Part shown: piece after piece, positions 1 through 8,464 of the stretch | Layout of the letters: every line of letters starts with the position of its first letter | How positions within the stretch are numbered: the stretch's first letter is position 1 | DNA from: WFZT01 sp964398355 | GTDB taxonomy: Bacteria > Hydrothermota > Hydrothermia > B15-G9 > WFZT01 | Direction: 5' to 3' | DNA length: 64,000 bases | Assembly: GCA_964398355.1 (NCBI GenBank) | Contig: CAYNMM010000082.1 | Location: forward strand, 1 to 64,000 | Translations under genes and position numbers: made by a program | Notes under the pieces: model-generated | The model's database searches: none | What the model saw: only the letters and a program-made list of their open reading frames with translations | What the model was told of the DNA's origin: nothing

Positions 1-24
1 TTCCCTGTTTTCCACAATTGTCAT
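1..24 (-). CDS. possible start of a further downstream gene (partial)
   Basis: An ATG on the minus strand 8 nt after the trmI stop opens a frame (M-T-I-V-E-N-R-E) that runs off the window edge. A weak purine-rich stretch precedes it. Too short to identify; it is listed only because the spacing fits continuation of the ribBA-ribH-trmI operon. Confidence 0.2.
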
Positions 25-31
25 TGTCCCA

Positions 32-787
32 TCAATTCTTCACTCTCCAGGCGAATGTGAGGTAACCTGTGTGTGATATCATTCTTTCTTTTGGTCGTGT
101 TTTTCCTGGTCTTATAAGCATTTCCCTTTCAAATATCTCAACGCATTTTAGACGAATAAATCCTTCGTTTTTTAAGGCATCATGGGTTTTCTGCACCTGT
201 TCTATGGTGGGAGAGAGGGAAACCCACACTCTACCTGGTTTTAAAACTTCTGAGACAGACTTTACCAATGTCCATGGCTCAGGAACATCGATGAAGGCAG
301 CATCAACAGGTTCGATATTGAATCCTTCAATTGCGGGATCTATATTGAAGAATTCTACGCGATCATCAAGTCCAACATCTTTTACATTCTTTATTGCATT
401 GTTGAAGAACTCTTCACGTCGCTCAAATGTGTAAACTTTCCCTGTTGTCCCAACAATAGTCGCAAGGATTATTGTAAGTGCTCCTGAGCCGGTACCGGTT
501 TCAAGAACTTTTGCCCCGGAGCCGATCCCCGTTTCTATGATCATATAGCCGGCCTCCTTGGGATAGATAATTGTTGTGGTTCTCTTTACTCGCATGGAAA
601 GTTCACGAGTGTTGGGATAAAGAATGTAGAAGCTTTTCCCGATGTGTGTCTCGAGTCTTGTACCAAATTCGAGCTTTTCCGGAAGAGTTAACACACCAAG
701 GTGGGTTTGAATCTTTTTACCCGGCTCAAAAGTTACAAGGTACTCTGCTTTTTTCCCTCCGTAAAGGAGGATCTTTTCTCCTGTCAT
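32..787 (-). CDS. trmI: tRNA (adenine-58-N1)-methyltransferase, TrmI family
   Basis: Predicted SAM-dependent enzyme that methylates N1 of A58 in the T-loop of tRNAs, a modification that stabilises tRNA and is important in thermophiles. The 251-residue length fits the family. An N-terminal beta-rich part (about residues 1-75) precedes a Rossmann methyltransferase domain with motif I VLETGTGSGALT near residue 95, an acidic ribose-binding FERR segment near 120, and the FIDVPEPW motif near 165, where bacterial and archaeal TrmI carry a D-x-P-x-P/W signature. It is the last clear gene of the ribBA-ribH-trmI run; its start codon shares one base with the ribH stop, suggesting translational coupling. 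Its association with riboflavin genes looks positional rather than functional. Confidence 0.9.
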   Translation of the reverse strand: MTGEKILLYGGKKAEYLVTFEPGKKIQTHLGVLTLPEKLEFGTRLETHIGKSFYILYPNTRELSMRVKRTTTIIYPKEAGYMIIETGIGSGAKVLETGTGSGALTIILATIVGTTGKVYTFERREEFFNNAIKNVKDVGLDDRVEFFNIDPAIEGFNIEPVDAAFIDVPEPWTLVKSVSEVLKPGRVWVSLSPTIEQVQKTHDALKNEGFIRLKCVEIFEREMLIRPGKTRPKERMISHTGYLTFAWRVKN

Positions 788-1248
788 TAAATGTTCTCGA
801 CGACGGAGAGTGTTTCGAGCAGGGTTATAACAGCGTCCCTCCCTTTGTTGCCCATTTTACCGCCGGCTCTATCCTCCGCCTGTTCAAGCGTGTCAGCGGT
901 TATAACTCCGTAAGCAACTGGTATACCCGCATCGAGCATAACTCTGGCAATCCCTTTAGTCACTTCCGCAGCAACATAGTCAAAGTGAGGAGTTTCTCCC
1001 CTGATAACGGCAGAGAGTGCAACAAGACCGTCATATTTGCCCGATTCTGCAAGCTTTTTTAACACGAGAGGAACTTCAAATGCCCCAGGAACCCAGAAAA
1101 TATCGACAAGATCCAGATCCCCTCCAAATTGTTCTACCGCATCAAGTGCACCATCGACCAGTCGAGAAGTAATAAAGTCATTAAATTTTGAAACAACTAT
1201 CCCAATTCTCTTACCAGCGGCATTTATCTTACCTTTATATTCAGCCAT
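787..1248 (-). CDS. ribH: 6,7-dimethyl-8-ribityllumazine synthase
   Basis: Condenses 5-amino-6-ribitylaminouracil with 3,4-dihydroxy-2-butanone 4-phosphate to form the lumazine precursor of riboflavin. The 153-residue length is typical. Visible motifs are FWVPGAFEVPL near residue 50, the phosphate-binding loop VIRGETPHFDYV near 80 (including the catalytic-site His), and a C-terminal helix with GNKGRDA. The gene overlaps the end of ribBA by 8 nt, and that enzyme makes its butanone-phosphate substrate, so coupled translation is likely. ribD and riboflavin synthase (ribE) are not in the window. Confidence 0.96.
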   Translation of the reverse strand: MAEYKGKINAAGKRIGIVVSKFNDFITSRLVDGALDAVEQFGGDLDLVDIFWVPGAFEVPLVLKKLAESGKYDGLVALSAVIRGETPHFDYVAAEVTKGIARVMLDAGIPVAYGVITADTLEQAEDRAGGKMGNKGRDAVITLLETLSVVENI

Positions 1249-2497
1249 TTTTCTTCTCCTTTACGACTTTAAACCCTCCTCTTTTTTCTATCTCTCCAAG
1301 GAGGTGACCAAGCTTATCCCTCTTAACTTTTAGATAAAACAAATTAACATCGTTGGGTTCGATAATAAGTGGTACTCGTTCGACCACCTTCAATCCATAA
1401 CCTTCGAGTCCGATAATCTTACGTGGGTTGTTTGTGATTAGTCTGATTGTAGACAAGCCAAGGTCTACGAGGATTTGGGCTCCTATGCCATAGTCTCTAA
1501 GGTCAGGTGGAAAGCCGAGTTTCTCATTTGCTTCCACGGTATCGTATCCCATGTCCTGGAGTTCGTAAGCCTTGAGTTTATTGACAAGTCCGATACCTCT
1601 ACCTTCTTGCCTCATATATAGTAAAACACCGAGTCCTTCTCTGTCGATCATTTGCATGGCGGTGTGAAGCTGGTCTCCACAGTCACATCTTAATGACCCA
1701 AAAACGTCACCTGTAAGACATTCGCTATGAACACGAACAAGTACATTCTGTTTCCCTCTGACATCACCTTTTACAAGTGCTACATGAACTTCTCCAGTAA
1801 TTATATCCTGGTAGGCGTGTAGTCTGAAACGTCCATATTTCGTTGGGAGGTTTGTCTCAGCCACCTTTTTCACAAGTTTTTCTCTCTGGATTCTGTAGTG
1901 GATTAAATCTCTGATACTGATGATTTTCATACCAAATTTTCTGGCGATTTCGATCAGTTTTGGTAGACGTGCCATGTGACCGTCATCGTCAAGGATTTCA
2001 CAGAGTACGCCAGCTGGCTTCAATCCAGCGAGACGGGCAAGATCGATGGACGCTTCAGTGTGTCCAGCGCGTCTTAAAACACCACCTTCTTTACCCATCA
2101 AAGTGTAGACATGCCCAGGCCTTGCAAAGTCTTCAGGACCTTTGGATGGATCTACCGCCTGTAGAATGGTGATGGCTCTATCAAATGCTGAAGAACCTGT
2201 CGTTGTCCCTTTTTTGGCGTCGATAGGAATGCCAAAATTTGTTCCGTGTTTGGAAGTGTTCGTGAGTGGTATGTCGAGCTCAAGTTCATGGAATCTATTT
2301 TCATCCAGAGCCAGGCAGATGAGTCCTTTTCCATGCGTGGCCATAAAGTTTATGATCTCGGGTGTTATCTTCTCTGCCGCAGCTATAAAGTCACCCTCGT
2401 TTTCACGATCCTCATCGTCAACGACAATGACCATTTTACCTCGTTTTATATCTTCAATTGCTTCTTCAATTGGTGAAAATATCTTTTCCTTTTCCAT
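1241..2497 (-). CDS. ribBA: bifunctional DHBP synthase / GTP cyclohydrolase II
   Basis: Bifunctional riboflavin enzyme of about 418 residues. The N-terminal RibB half (about 1-205) carries DDEDRENEGDFI and RAGHTEASIDL, the acidic metal and substrate loops. The C-terminal RibA half has the zinc-binding Cys cluster SECLTGDVFGSLRCDCGD and the YMRQEGRGIGL loop, so both activities look intact. I chose the ATG at 2497 because AGGA lies 8 nt before it; an upstream in-frame ATG at 2518 has no comparable ribosome site. It is the first gene of a three-gene operon driven by a good promoter at 2533-2561. No FMN riboswitch is recognisable in the roughly 35-nt leader. Confidence 0.96.
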   Translation of the reverse strand: MEKEKIFSPIEEAIEDIKRGKMVIVVDDEDRENEGDFIAAAEKITPEIINFMATHGKGLICLALDENRFHELELDIPLTNTSKHGTNFGIPIDAKKGTTTGSSAFDRAITILQAVDPSKGPEDFARPGHVYTLMGKEGGVLRRAGHTEASIDLARLAGLKPAGVLCEILDDDGHMARLPKLIEIARKFGMKIISIRDLIHYRIQREKLVKKVAETNLPTKYGRFRLHAYQDIITGEVHVALVKGDVRGKQNVLVRVHSECLTGDVFGSLRCDCGDQLHTAMQMIDREGLGVLLYMRQEGRGIGLVNKLKAYELQDMGYDTVEANEKLGFPPDLRDYGIGAQILVDLGLSTIRLITNNPRKIIGLEGYGLKVVERVPLIIEPNDVNLFYLKVKRDKLGHLLGEIEKRGGFKVVKEKKNG

Positions 2498-2532
2498 AGC
2501 ACATTTCCTGTATTGCAATTGATTTGGCTAAA

Positions 2533-2561
2533 ATTATACCTCATAGAATTTTTTTTCTCAA
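2533..2561 (-). promoter_or_regulatory. sigma70-type promoter of ribBA operon
   Basis: On the minus strand TTGAGA (2561-2556) and TATAAT (2538-2533) are separated by exactly 17 nt. Transcription would begin about 25-30 nt before the ribBA ATG. Confidence 0.65.
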
Positions 2562-2676
2562 AAATTCATAAAATTTGGTGCAAATTGAACATTTAAGAAA
2601 TGTGTAATTCTCTGATAGAAAAACTAACTTTTAAAAATTTGGGATTTAACTTATCATAAGAAAAAAGGAGGAAACC

Positions 2677-3465
2677 ATGGAGCTTGGACTTGAAGGTAAA
2701 GTTGCTATAGTTGGTGGAGCGAGTAAGGGGCTTGGAAAAGCTGTTGCTCTGGAACTTGCCAGGGAGGGAGTTCGGGTTACTATTGCAGCGAGAAGTGAGG
2801 ATAGACTACAGCAGGTGGCTGAGGAGATTCGAAATCTCGGTGGAGAGGCTTTACCTGTGAAAGCAGATTTCAATATGCCTGGTGATATCAGGATGGTTGT
2901 GGATAAAACCTCAGAAAAGTTTGGAGATGTTGATATTCTTGTAACAAATACTGGTGGTCCACCTGCCGGTAATTTCTTTGATATTTCTGACAAACAGTGG
3001 ATGAGCACATTTAATCTGACATTTATGCATGTCGTTAGATTCGTGAGACATGTTGTTCCTCACATGCAGGGAAAGAGATGGGGAAGAATCATTAATCTAA
3101 CCTCAATGACTGTGAAACAGCCAAAAGATATGCTGATTCTTTCAAACTCTATCAGAGCCGCTGTTATTGGGCTTGCCAAGAGTCTATCTTTTGAGCTTGC
3201 AAAGTATAACATTACTGTGAATAACATTGCTCAGGGAGTATTTGAAACTGACCGTATTGTGGAGTTAACTGAAAAGCGCGCTGAAAGAGCAGGTGTAAGC
3301 TACGAAGAAGCTTTGAAAGAATGGACTTCCAATATACCATTGGGTCGCATGGGGAATCCCGAGGAACTCGCTGCCCTTGTGACTTTCCTGGCTTCAGAAA
3401 GAGCCGGTTTTATAACAGGTGCCACAATCCAGATTGATGGTGGTGAAATTAAATTTGTACTTTAA
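2677..3465 (+). CDS. SDR-family protein with altered active site
   Basis: A 262-residue short-chain dehydrogenase/reductase-fold protein resembling FabG. The N-terminal nucleotide-binding loop is GGASKGLG (residues 13-20), followed by NTGGPP near 91-96 in place of the usual NNAG. The family Ser is present at 143, but the YxxxK catalytic pair is replaced by Ser156 and Arg160 in the segment LSNSIRAAVIGL. This resembles a known BKR-like SDR subgroup whose members also say NTGGPP and lack the tetrad. The oxidoreductase activity is therefore uncertain. A strong AAGGAGG precedes the ATG. It stands alone and converges with the M1 peptidase gene, overlapping it by 4 nt. Substrate unknown. Confidence 0.85.
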   Translation: MELGLEGKVAIVGGASKGLGKAVALELAREGVRVTIAARSEDRLQQVAEEIRNLGGEALPVKADFNMPGDIRMVVDKTSEKFGDVDILVTNTGGPPAGNFFDISDKQWMSTFNLTFMHVVRFVRHVVPHMQGKRWGRIINLTSMTVKQPKDMLILSNSIRAAVIGLAKSLSFELAKYNITVNNIAQGVFETDRIVELTEKRAERAGVSYEEALKEWTSNIPLGRMGNPEELAALVTFLASERAGFITGATIQIDGGEIKFVL

Positions 3466-5351
3466 TATTTCAAGAATTTTCCTTTTAAATGATCTCCAAG
3501 GATAAAGTAGAATCCTGGCTTTAGATCGCTGATGGTTACTTTCTGTGTTCCTCTACGGACAAATATTTTTTTCACGAGTCGGCCAGCTCCATCATAAACA
3601 CGGAAATTCGAATTTTTTCTAAGTGGTGCTGATAAAAGTAAGAAATCTTTTCCAGCACTCGAGATGAGTTTTAATTCTTTGAAATTATTCTCAGAAACAC
3701 CAAGAAAAGTATGTTCTTCAAGGAGCCACTGATTGGGATCGAAAATAATCGTCGACGGGTGGCCTTCAACAAAAACTGTAAAGGTCTGGTGATCGAGACT
3801 ATCCCACACGGTCACGTAGGAAATTCCGCGATCAGTTGAGATTTTGAACTGTATTGGCATCTTGTAAGTCGGTACACCATAGGCATGGGATTGTACCTGG
3901 TCAATTGTAATGTCTACCCCAAAGGTATCACCTGAGACGGGATAAGATGTGTATGAATACTGATAGATTGGGTGTCCGGGTGCATAAACCCATTCGTTGA
4001 AGAACCAGTCAAGATTTTGTCCAGAAATTGAGTCAACTACGTGTATAAACTCTGATGTTACCGCATTGCCATAGGCATACATCTGTCCATAAGCCTTTAG
4101 AATCTGGAAGAATGTGGAGTCCCCAACAATATATCTCAGCATGTGTAAAACACTTGCCCCTTTTTGATAAACAACTACTCCCCACATGTAGTCTGGATTG
4201 TAAATAGAATATGGTGGGTAGGGTTCATTATAGAGATATTCATGAAAGATGTGGGTTATATAGGCTCTGAGTCCTGAATTTCCATATCTATGTTCAGACC
4301 ATAAAGCCTCTGTGTAGGTTGCAAATCCCTCGTTAAGCCAGATATCTGCCCATGTCCCAAGCGTTACCCAATCACCCCACCACTGGTGACCCATTTCATG
4401 AACGATTACCCAATCCCAATTCGTCCCCCAGTTTGCATTTGTGTTTATAAAAGTGTTTGTCTGATTTTCCATAGCACCACTTATAGGAGTGGAAACATGA
4501 CCGTACTTCTCTCCCATAAAGGGATATGTTCCGTAGATCTGGGATAAGAATTCCAGCATGTCCGGTGTTCTCGAAAATTTAGGTCTCAATCTTGCGGTAT
4601 CAGAGACCTCAAAATAATTTAGAATTGGTAAAACCTGTCCGTTAATAATTGCTGAATCCCGCAGTACGGCAAATTGGTCAGAGGCTGCAAATACAATCAA
4701 ATAATTAGCTATTTCATAACTTTCCCGCCAGTGAAAGGTTACAGTATTGTCGTTGTTGAGTGTGGAGTCTACGAGGCTGCCATTTGCCACCACTGTGTAC
4801 CCATCGGGTACAGTGATAAATTGATCAACAGTAGCCTTGTCGGATGGTAAATCGTAAATTGGTACCCATCGTTTTGCCCCATAGGGCTCATCATCAATGA
4901 ATACGAGGTGACCACCGTTGTAAAAATGTAGTCCTCCACCGAATACACCACCACCAGTCTGAGCCGGACCATGATAGTAAACAATAACCCTTCCCGTATC
5001 GTTATTTCCAAGAGGGGTCTGGAGGGTTATATTCAATACGGAATCACCTCTGCTAAAAGATGCAGCACCTATCACACTGTCAATCTGGTAACCAACGAGA
5101 TGGAGGAAAATAGAGCTTAAATTGTTTACTTTACTTGTGAATTGAACTTCGTTAAAGGCATCGATACTTTCATTTGGAATGTCAAGTTTCACATGTATGT
5201 CATAGTGAATTACGTCAAAATCGTGAAGAGTGTCTTCGTATGTAAGATTCTTAAATGCTTTTAGAAAGCGTGCCTCCGATTTCCACAATAACTTATGCTG
5301 TGCAAAGGTTGGAATTTGAAACACAAGCAACAATGCAAATAATGGGTTCAT
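3462..5351 (-). CDS. secreted M1-family aminopeptidase with C-terminal sorting domain
   Basis: Zinc metallopeptidase predicted to remove N-terminal residues from peptides outside the cytoplasm. Residues 1-17 form a signal peptide ending at AQ. A beta-sandwich N-domain (about 40-230) precedes the gluzincin domain with the exopeptidase motif GAMEN (292-296), zinc site HEMGHQWWGD (HExxH at 318-322) and third ligand in NEGFATY (Glu341), so catalysis looks intact. The last 75 or so residues resemble a T9SS type A sorting domain (FRVYDGAGRLVKK, then LKPGFYFI). At 629 residues it is shorter than classical PepN, lacking the helical C-terminal domain. AAGGAGG precedes the start. The gene is monocistronic, between convergent SDR and divergent tsaD. 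Confidence 0.9.
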   Translation of the reverse strand: MNPLFALLLVFQIPTFAQHKLLWKSEARFLKAFKNLTYEDTLHDFDVIHYDIHVKLDIPNESIDAFNEVQFTSKVNNLSSIFLHLVGYQIDSVIGAASFSRGDSVLNITLQTPLGNNDTGRVIVYYHGPAQTGGGVFGGGLHFYNGGHLVFIDDEPYGAKRWVPIYDLPSDKATVDQFITVPDGYTVVANGSLVDSTLNNDNTVTFHWRESYEIANYLIVFAASDQFAVLRDSAIINGQVLPILNYFEVSDTARLRPKFSRTPDMLEFLSQIYGTYPFMGEKYGHVSTPISGAMENQTNTFINTNANWGTNWDWVIVHEMGHQWWGDWVTLGTWADIWLNEGFATYTEALWSEHRYGNSGLRAYITHIFHEYLYNEPYPPYSIYNPDYMWGVVVYQKGASVLHMLRYIVGDSTFFQILKAYGQMYAYGNAVTSEFIHVVDSISGQNLDWFFNEWVYAPGHPIYQYSYTSYPVSGDTFGVDITIDQVQSHAYGVPTYKMPIQFKISTDRGISYVTVWDSLDHQTFTVFVEGHPSTIIFDPNQWLLEEHTFLGVSENNFKELKLISSAGKDFLLLSAPLRKNSNFRVYDGAGRLVKKIFVRRGTQKVTISDLKPGFYFILGDHLKGKFLKY

Positions 5352-5590
5352 TTATTGCCTCCTTTCTGGTTTAATTTAAAAAATTATAATGAAATGACAT
5401 GGTCATTTATAGGTGTTTCAGGTTGTTTTTAGTGGCTTTTCCTTGAATCGGGATAGGTTAGAATGTTAAGTGAAAAACTGATAGTTTGGTTTTTTTCCAG
5501 CCTTTTCCGTAATACTTTGCATTACGTGGAAGGTTAAAAATTAAGCTATTTTTTTCAAATCAAATTTCTTGAACACCTTTTCACGCTCAT

Positions 5591-5618
5591 TTGACAAAGA
5601 CTTAGAGGTAGGTTAAAT
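5591..5618 (+). promoter_or_regulatory. promoter of tsaD, very short or no leader
   Basis: TTGACA at 5591-5596 and TTAAAT at 5613-5618 (16-nt spacer; TAAATT with 17 nt also possible). The -10 ends 11 nt before the tsaD ATG and no Shine-Dalgarno lies between, so the mRNA is leaderless or nearly so. Confidence 0.55.
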
Positions 5619-5629
5619 TACCAGCACTT

Positions 5630-6622
5630 ATGAAAGTTCTTGCCTTTGAAACTTCCTGTGATGAGACATCAGTTGCAGTGGTTGAGGACGGGTTCAGGGT
5701 GCTGTCGAATGTCACGCAGACTCATGTGGAACATGCGAAATTTGGCGGTGTAGTTCCGGAGCTTGCCTCCCGTGCACATGTAAGACTTATATACCCATTA
5801 ACTCAACTTGCTATCGAAAAGGCTGGTGTAACTTTGGGAGAAATTGACAGAGTTGCATTTACAAGAGGTCCTGGACTAATTGGCTCTCTCCTTGTCGGTG
5901 TGGTATTTGGAAAAACTCTTGCCCAGGCACTTAATGTGCCATTCCTCGGAATAAATCACCTTGAGGGACATCTTTTTTCAGTTTTTTTAAGTTATCCGGA
6001 TTTGGAACCTCCAATCCTTTATCTTCTCGTTTCTGGTGGTCATACGGAGCTCATTTATGCGAAAGATTTCCTCGTTTATGAATATCTTGGAGGTACGATG
6101 GATGACGCAGCTGGGGAAGCATTTGACAAAGGGGGAAAACTGCTCGGCCTTCCATATCCATCGGGTCCCATCATTGATAAGCTTGCAAAAAAAGGTGATA
6201 AAGATTTCCATCGGTTTCCCCGGGCCAGGACGTCCGGCTTTGATTTCAGTTTTTCGGGGCTTAAAACCTCTCTCCTGTATTATCTCAGAAAAAAAGATAG
6301 AGAATTTATCCAGAGTCATCTTGAAGATATTGCGGCGAGCTATCAGGAGGCGATTGTGGACATGCTTCTTGAAAAGACAATGAAGGCTTTTAAGAAATTA
6401 ACACCTCCATCACTTGCCGTTGTTGGTGGAGTCTCTCTCAATTCGCGTCTGAGAGAGGTTTTCACCGAGAATTTCGGAAAGATGACTCAAATTTTTTTCC
6501 CGGAGCCACAGTATTGTACTGACAATGCCGCAATGATTGGAGCTGCGGCTCTGTTAAGGTTTAAAAGAGGTGAGAAATCTGAACTCGAAATTAGTGCATC
6601 CCCCAATCTCCCACTCGTCTAA
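5630..6622 (+). CDS. tsaD: tRNA N6-threonylcarbamoyladenosine transferase TsaD
   Basis: Transfers the threonylcarbamoyl group from threonylcarbamoyl-AMP to A37 of ANN-decoding tRNAs, working with TsaB/TsaE in bacteria. The 330-residue length matches the family. It has the ASKHA-fold N-terminus SCDETSVAVV, the metal-binding H-x3-H in NHLEGHLFS (His110, His114), GGTMDDAAGEAFDK in the nucleotide site, and the C-terminal TDNAAMIG motif carrying the Asp metal ligand. The ATG has no Shine-Dalgarno, but a promoter -10 sits just upstream. It appears monocistronic; nrnA follows 80 nt later with its own promoter. Confidence 0.97.
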   Translation: MKVLAFETSCDETSVAVVEDGFRVLSNVTQTHVEHAKFGGVVPELASRAHVRLIYPLTQLAIEKAGVTLGEIDRVAFTRGPGLIGSLLVGVVFGKTLAQALNVPFLGINHLEGHLFSVFLSYPDLEPPILYLLVSGGHTELIYAKDFLVYEYLGGTMDDAAGEAFDKGGKLLGLPYPSGPIIDKLAKKGDKDFHRFPRARTSGFDFSFSGLKTSLLYYLRKKDREFIQSHLEDIAASYQEAIVDMLLEKTMKAFKKLTPPSLAVVGGVSLNSRLREVFTENFGKMTQIFFPEPQYCTDNAAMIGAAALLRFKRGEKSELEISASPNLPLV

Positions 6623-6664
6623 TTTATCCACTATTAGTTCCACCTTTTGAGATATGTTAGATGC

Positions 6665-6693
6665 TTGAAGTCTCTGATACTTGAGGTTATTAT
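6665..6693 (+). promoter_or_regulatory. promoter of nrnA operon, leaderless
   Basis: TTGAAG (6665-6670) and TATTAT (6688-6693) with a 17-nt spacer. The -10 ends 9 nt before the ATG at 6703, which has no Shine-Dalgarno, implying a leaderless transcript. Confidence 0.5.
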
Positions 6694-6702
6694 TTCCCGC
6701 TC

Positions 6703-7653
6703 ATGGATGCGATTGAAAGGATTGTAAAAAGGATAAAATCTGAAGAAGGCAGAATTGGCATTATCTCTCACTTTGATCCCGATGGTGACGCGATTGGTAG
6801 TGTTCTCGGTATGTACAATTTTTTAAAAAAATTTAAAACAAATGTAGAAGTAATTTTGAAGGATGAAGTGCCTTACCTGTTTGAATTCCTACCAGGATCA
6901 AAAGAAATTAAAAGGGAACCGGTAGGATTTTACAATTTGATGCTTTTACTTGATGCAAGTGATATAACAAGAACAGGCTTTGATAAGATTGAATACGGTG
7001 ATCTTGTGAGGATAGATCATCATAAAACTGGGACAAGCTATAGTGATTTTGATTACCTTAACGAGAATGCCCCCAGTGCCACGGTTCTTGTCCTTGATAT
7101 TCTGAAAAATTACGATGAATCCGCGATCACTCGTGAGGTCGCTGAGCCCCTTTATACAGGTTTGTTAACGGATACAGGTGGCTTTAAGTATGGTAGAGAT
7201 TTTACGATATCCTTTGAAGCTGCCCTATACCTTGCAGGAAAGGGAATAGATTGTCAGGATATTGCCCAGAAGATTTTCCTCAGGAAGAAATTGCGTGTTT
7301 TTAAACTCCTGTCACTTGCTCTCGATACCCTCACGGTCGTAGATGATAAAATTGCTTATATTGTCCTTCGAAAGGAATTCTTTGAACAGACAGGGACGGA
7401 TTCGAGTGATTCTCAAAGCTTTGTTACTTATCCCCTATCTGTTGATGATGTCGCTGTGGGGATAAAGTTTACTGAAGCTGACGATAACTTCTGGAAAGTC
7501 AGTCTCAGAGGGAAAAACGTAATCGATCTTGCCACAATTGCAGAAGAATTTGGTGGAGGGGGACACAAAAATGCCGCTGGACTCAGGATCTCAGGAGATG
7601 AAAAATCAGTTGTTAATACAGTCGTTTCCAGAATTTTGAAAGAATTTCAATGA
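6703..7653 (+). CDS. nrnA: DHH-family phosphoesterase (NrnA-like nanoRNase/pAp phosphatase)
   Basis: Predicted manganese-dependent phosphoesterase that degrades short oligoribonucleotides and/or 3'-phosphoadenosine-5'-phosphate. At 316 residues it is the usual size. The DHH domain shows SHFDPDGDAIGS (residues 22-33), LLDASD near 84 and the name-giving DHH near 105; the C-terminal DHHA1 domain ends with GGGGHKNAAG. All metal-binding motifs are present. It opens a compact plus-strand run that continues with prmC 4 nt after its stop and probably reaches the nucleoside kinase gene. Confidence 0.92.
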   Translation: MDAIERIVKRIKSEEGRIGIISHFDPDGDAIGSVLGMYNFLKKFKTNVEVILKDEVPYLFEFLPGSKEIKREPVGFYNLMLLLDASDITRTGFDKIEYGDLVRIDHHKTGTSYSDFDYLNENAPSATVLVLDILKNYDESAITREVAEPLYTGLLTDTGGFKYGRDFTISFEAALYLAGKGIDCQDIAQKIFLRKKLRVFKLLSLALDTLTVVDDKIAYIVLRKEFFEQTGTDSSDSQSFVTYPLSVDDVAVGIKFTEADDNFWKVSLRGKNVIDLATIAEEFGGGGHKNAAGLRISGDEKSVVNTVVSRILKEFQ

Positions 7654-7657
7654 ATTT

Positions 7658-8464
7658 ATGATGAAATTGAACGATCTGCTGGATGAACTTTCCAGTGTTT
7701 CACCAGATCCTGAGTCAGAGCTTGATACCATTCTAAAAATTGAATTTTCCTCTTCTCTTGTAAATGCAAGGGCCTTCGGAATTCCGGAAGATGTATTTCC
7801 CAGATTGAAACGCATTGTCAGGGAGCGTGTGCAATCTGGAAAACCTGTCCAGTATATTCTTGAAAGGGCTTTGTTCTGGAGTATGGAGTTCATTGTAAAC
7901 GAGAACGTTTTAATTCCACGGATTGAAACAGAGCTCCTTGTTGATAAGACTATCGAAATCGTAAAGAAACACGGTGCAAGGGATATTCTGGATGTTGGAA
8001 CTGGCTCCGGGATTATAGCGATAACGCTTAAAAAGGAGCTTAACAAGGTCAACGTTTTTGCCACTGACATTTCTATGAAGGCTCTGGATGTTGCCCGAAG
8101 AAATGCGGAGATCCATGGTGTGGATATAAATCTTATCCAATGCAATTTGTTGTCCTGTTTTAAAGAAACCGCGTTTGATATTATAGTTTCTAATCCACCC
8201 TATGTCGGGCAGTCTGATCCATTTGAAAAATACAGAAGATTTGAGCCACCAATAGCCCTGTACGGTGGTGTAAAGGGATATGAACTCTCTTTAAAATTGA
8301 TAAAACAGGCTTTAAATAGACTTAAAAAACATGGATACGTTATAATGGAAATTAATCCCTTTAATTATGAGGAACTTGTCAGATTGATTGATTTGCCATA
8401 CAAAATTTATAAAGATTTTAATGGGCTTGAAAGGATAATCGTAATAGAGAAATGGACGACATAA
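7658..8464 (+). CDS. prmC: release factor glutamine N5-methyltransferase
   Basis: Methylates the Gln of the GGQ motif in peptide-chain release factors using SAM. The 268-residue protein has the expected N-terminal helical domain (about 1-90), motif I LDVGTGSGIIAI near residue 110 and the NPPYV catalytic motif near 182. An ATG-ATG doublet begins the frame (7658 or 7661). The gene normally sits beside prfA; no release factor gene is present here. Its last 13 nt overlap the start of the next gene, so translation is probably coupled. Confidence 0.93.
   Translation: MMKLNDLLDELSSVSPDPESELDTILKIEFSSSLVNARAFGIPEDVFPRLKRIVRERVQSGKPVQYILERALFWSMEFIVNENVLIPRIETELLVDKTIEIVKKHGARDILDVGTGSGIIAITLKKELNKVNVFATDISMKALDVARRNAEIHGVDINLIQCNLLSCFKETAFDIIVSNPPYVGQSDPFEKYRRFEPPIALYGGVKGYELSLKLIKQALNRLKKHGYVIMEINPFNYEELVRLIDLPYKIYKDFNGLERIIVIEKWTT

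Noticed and set aside
69..434. Plus-strand open frame over trmI
   Set aside because: Lies antisense within a well-supported gene and has no protein family features.
571..1062. Plus-strand open frame over trmI/ribH
   Set aside because: Antisense to two conserved genes; composition unlike a real protein.
5392..5408. AAATGAC-ATG-GTCATTT dyad upstream of the M1 peptidase
   Set aside because: Seven-base arms in AT-rich sequence are expected by chance; no second copy or matching regulator.
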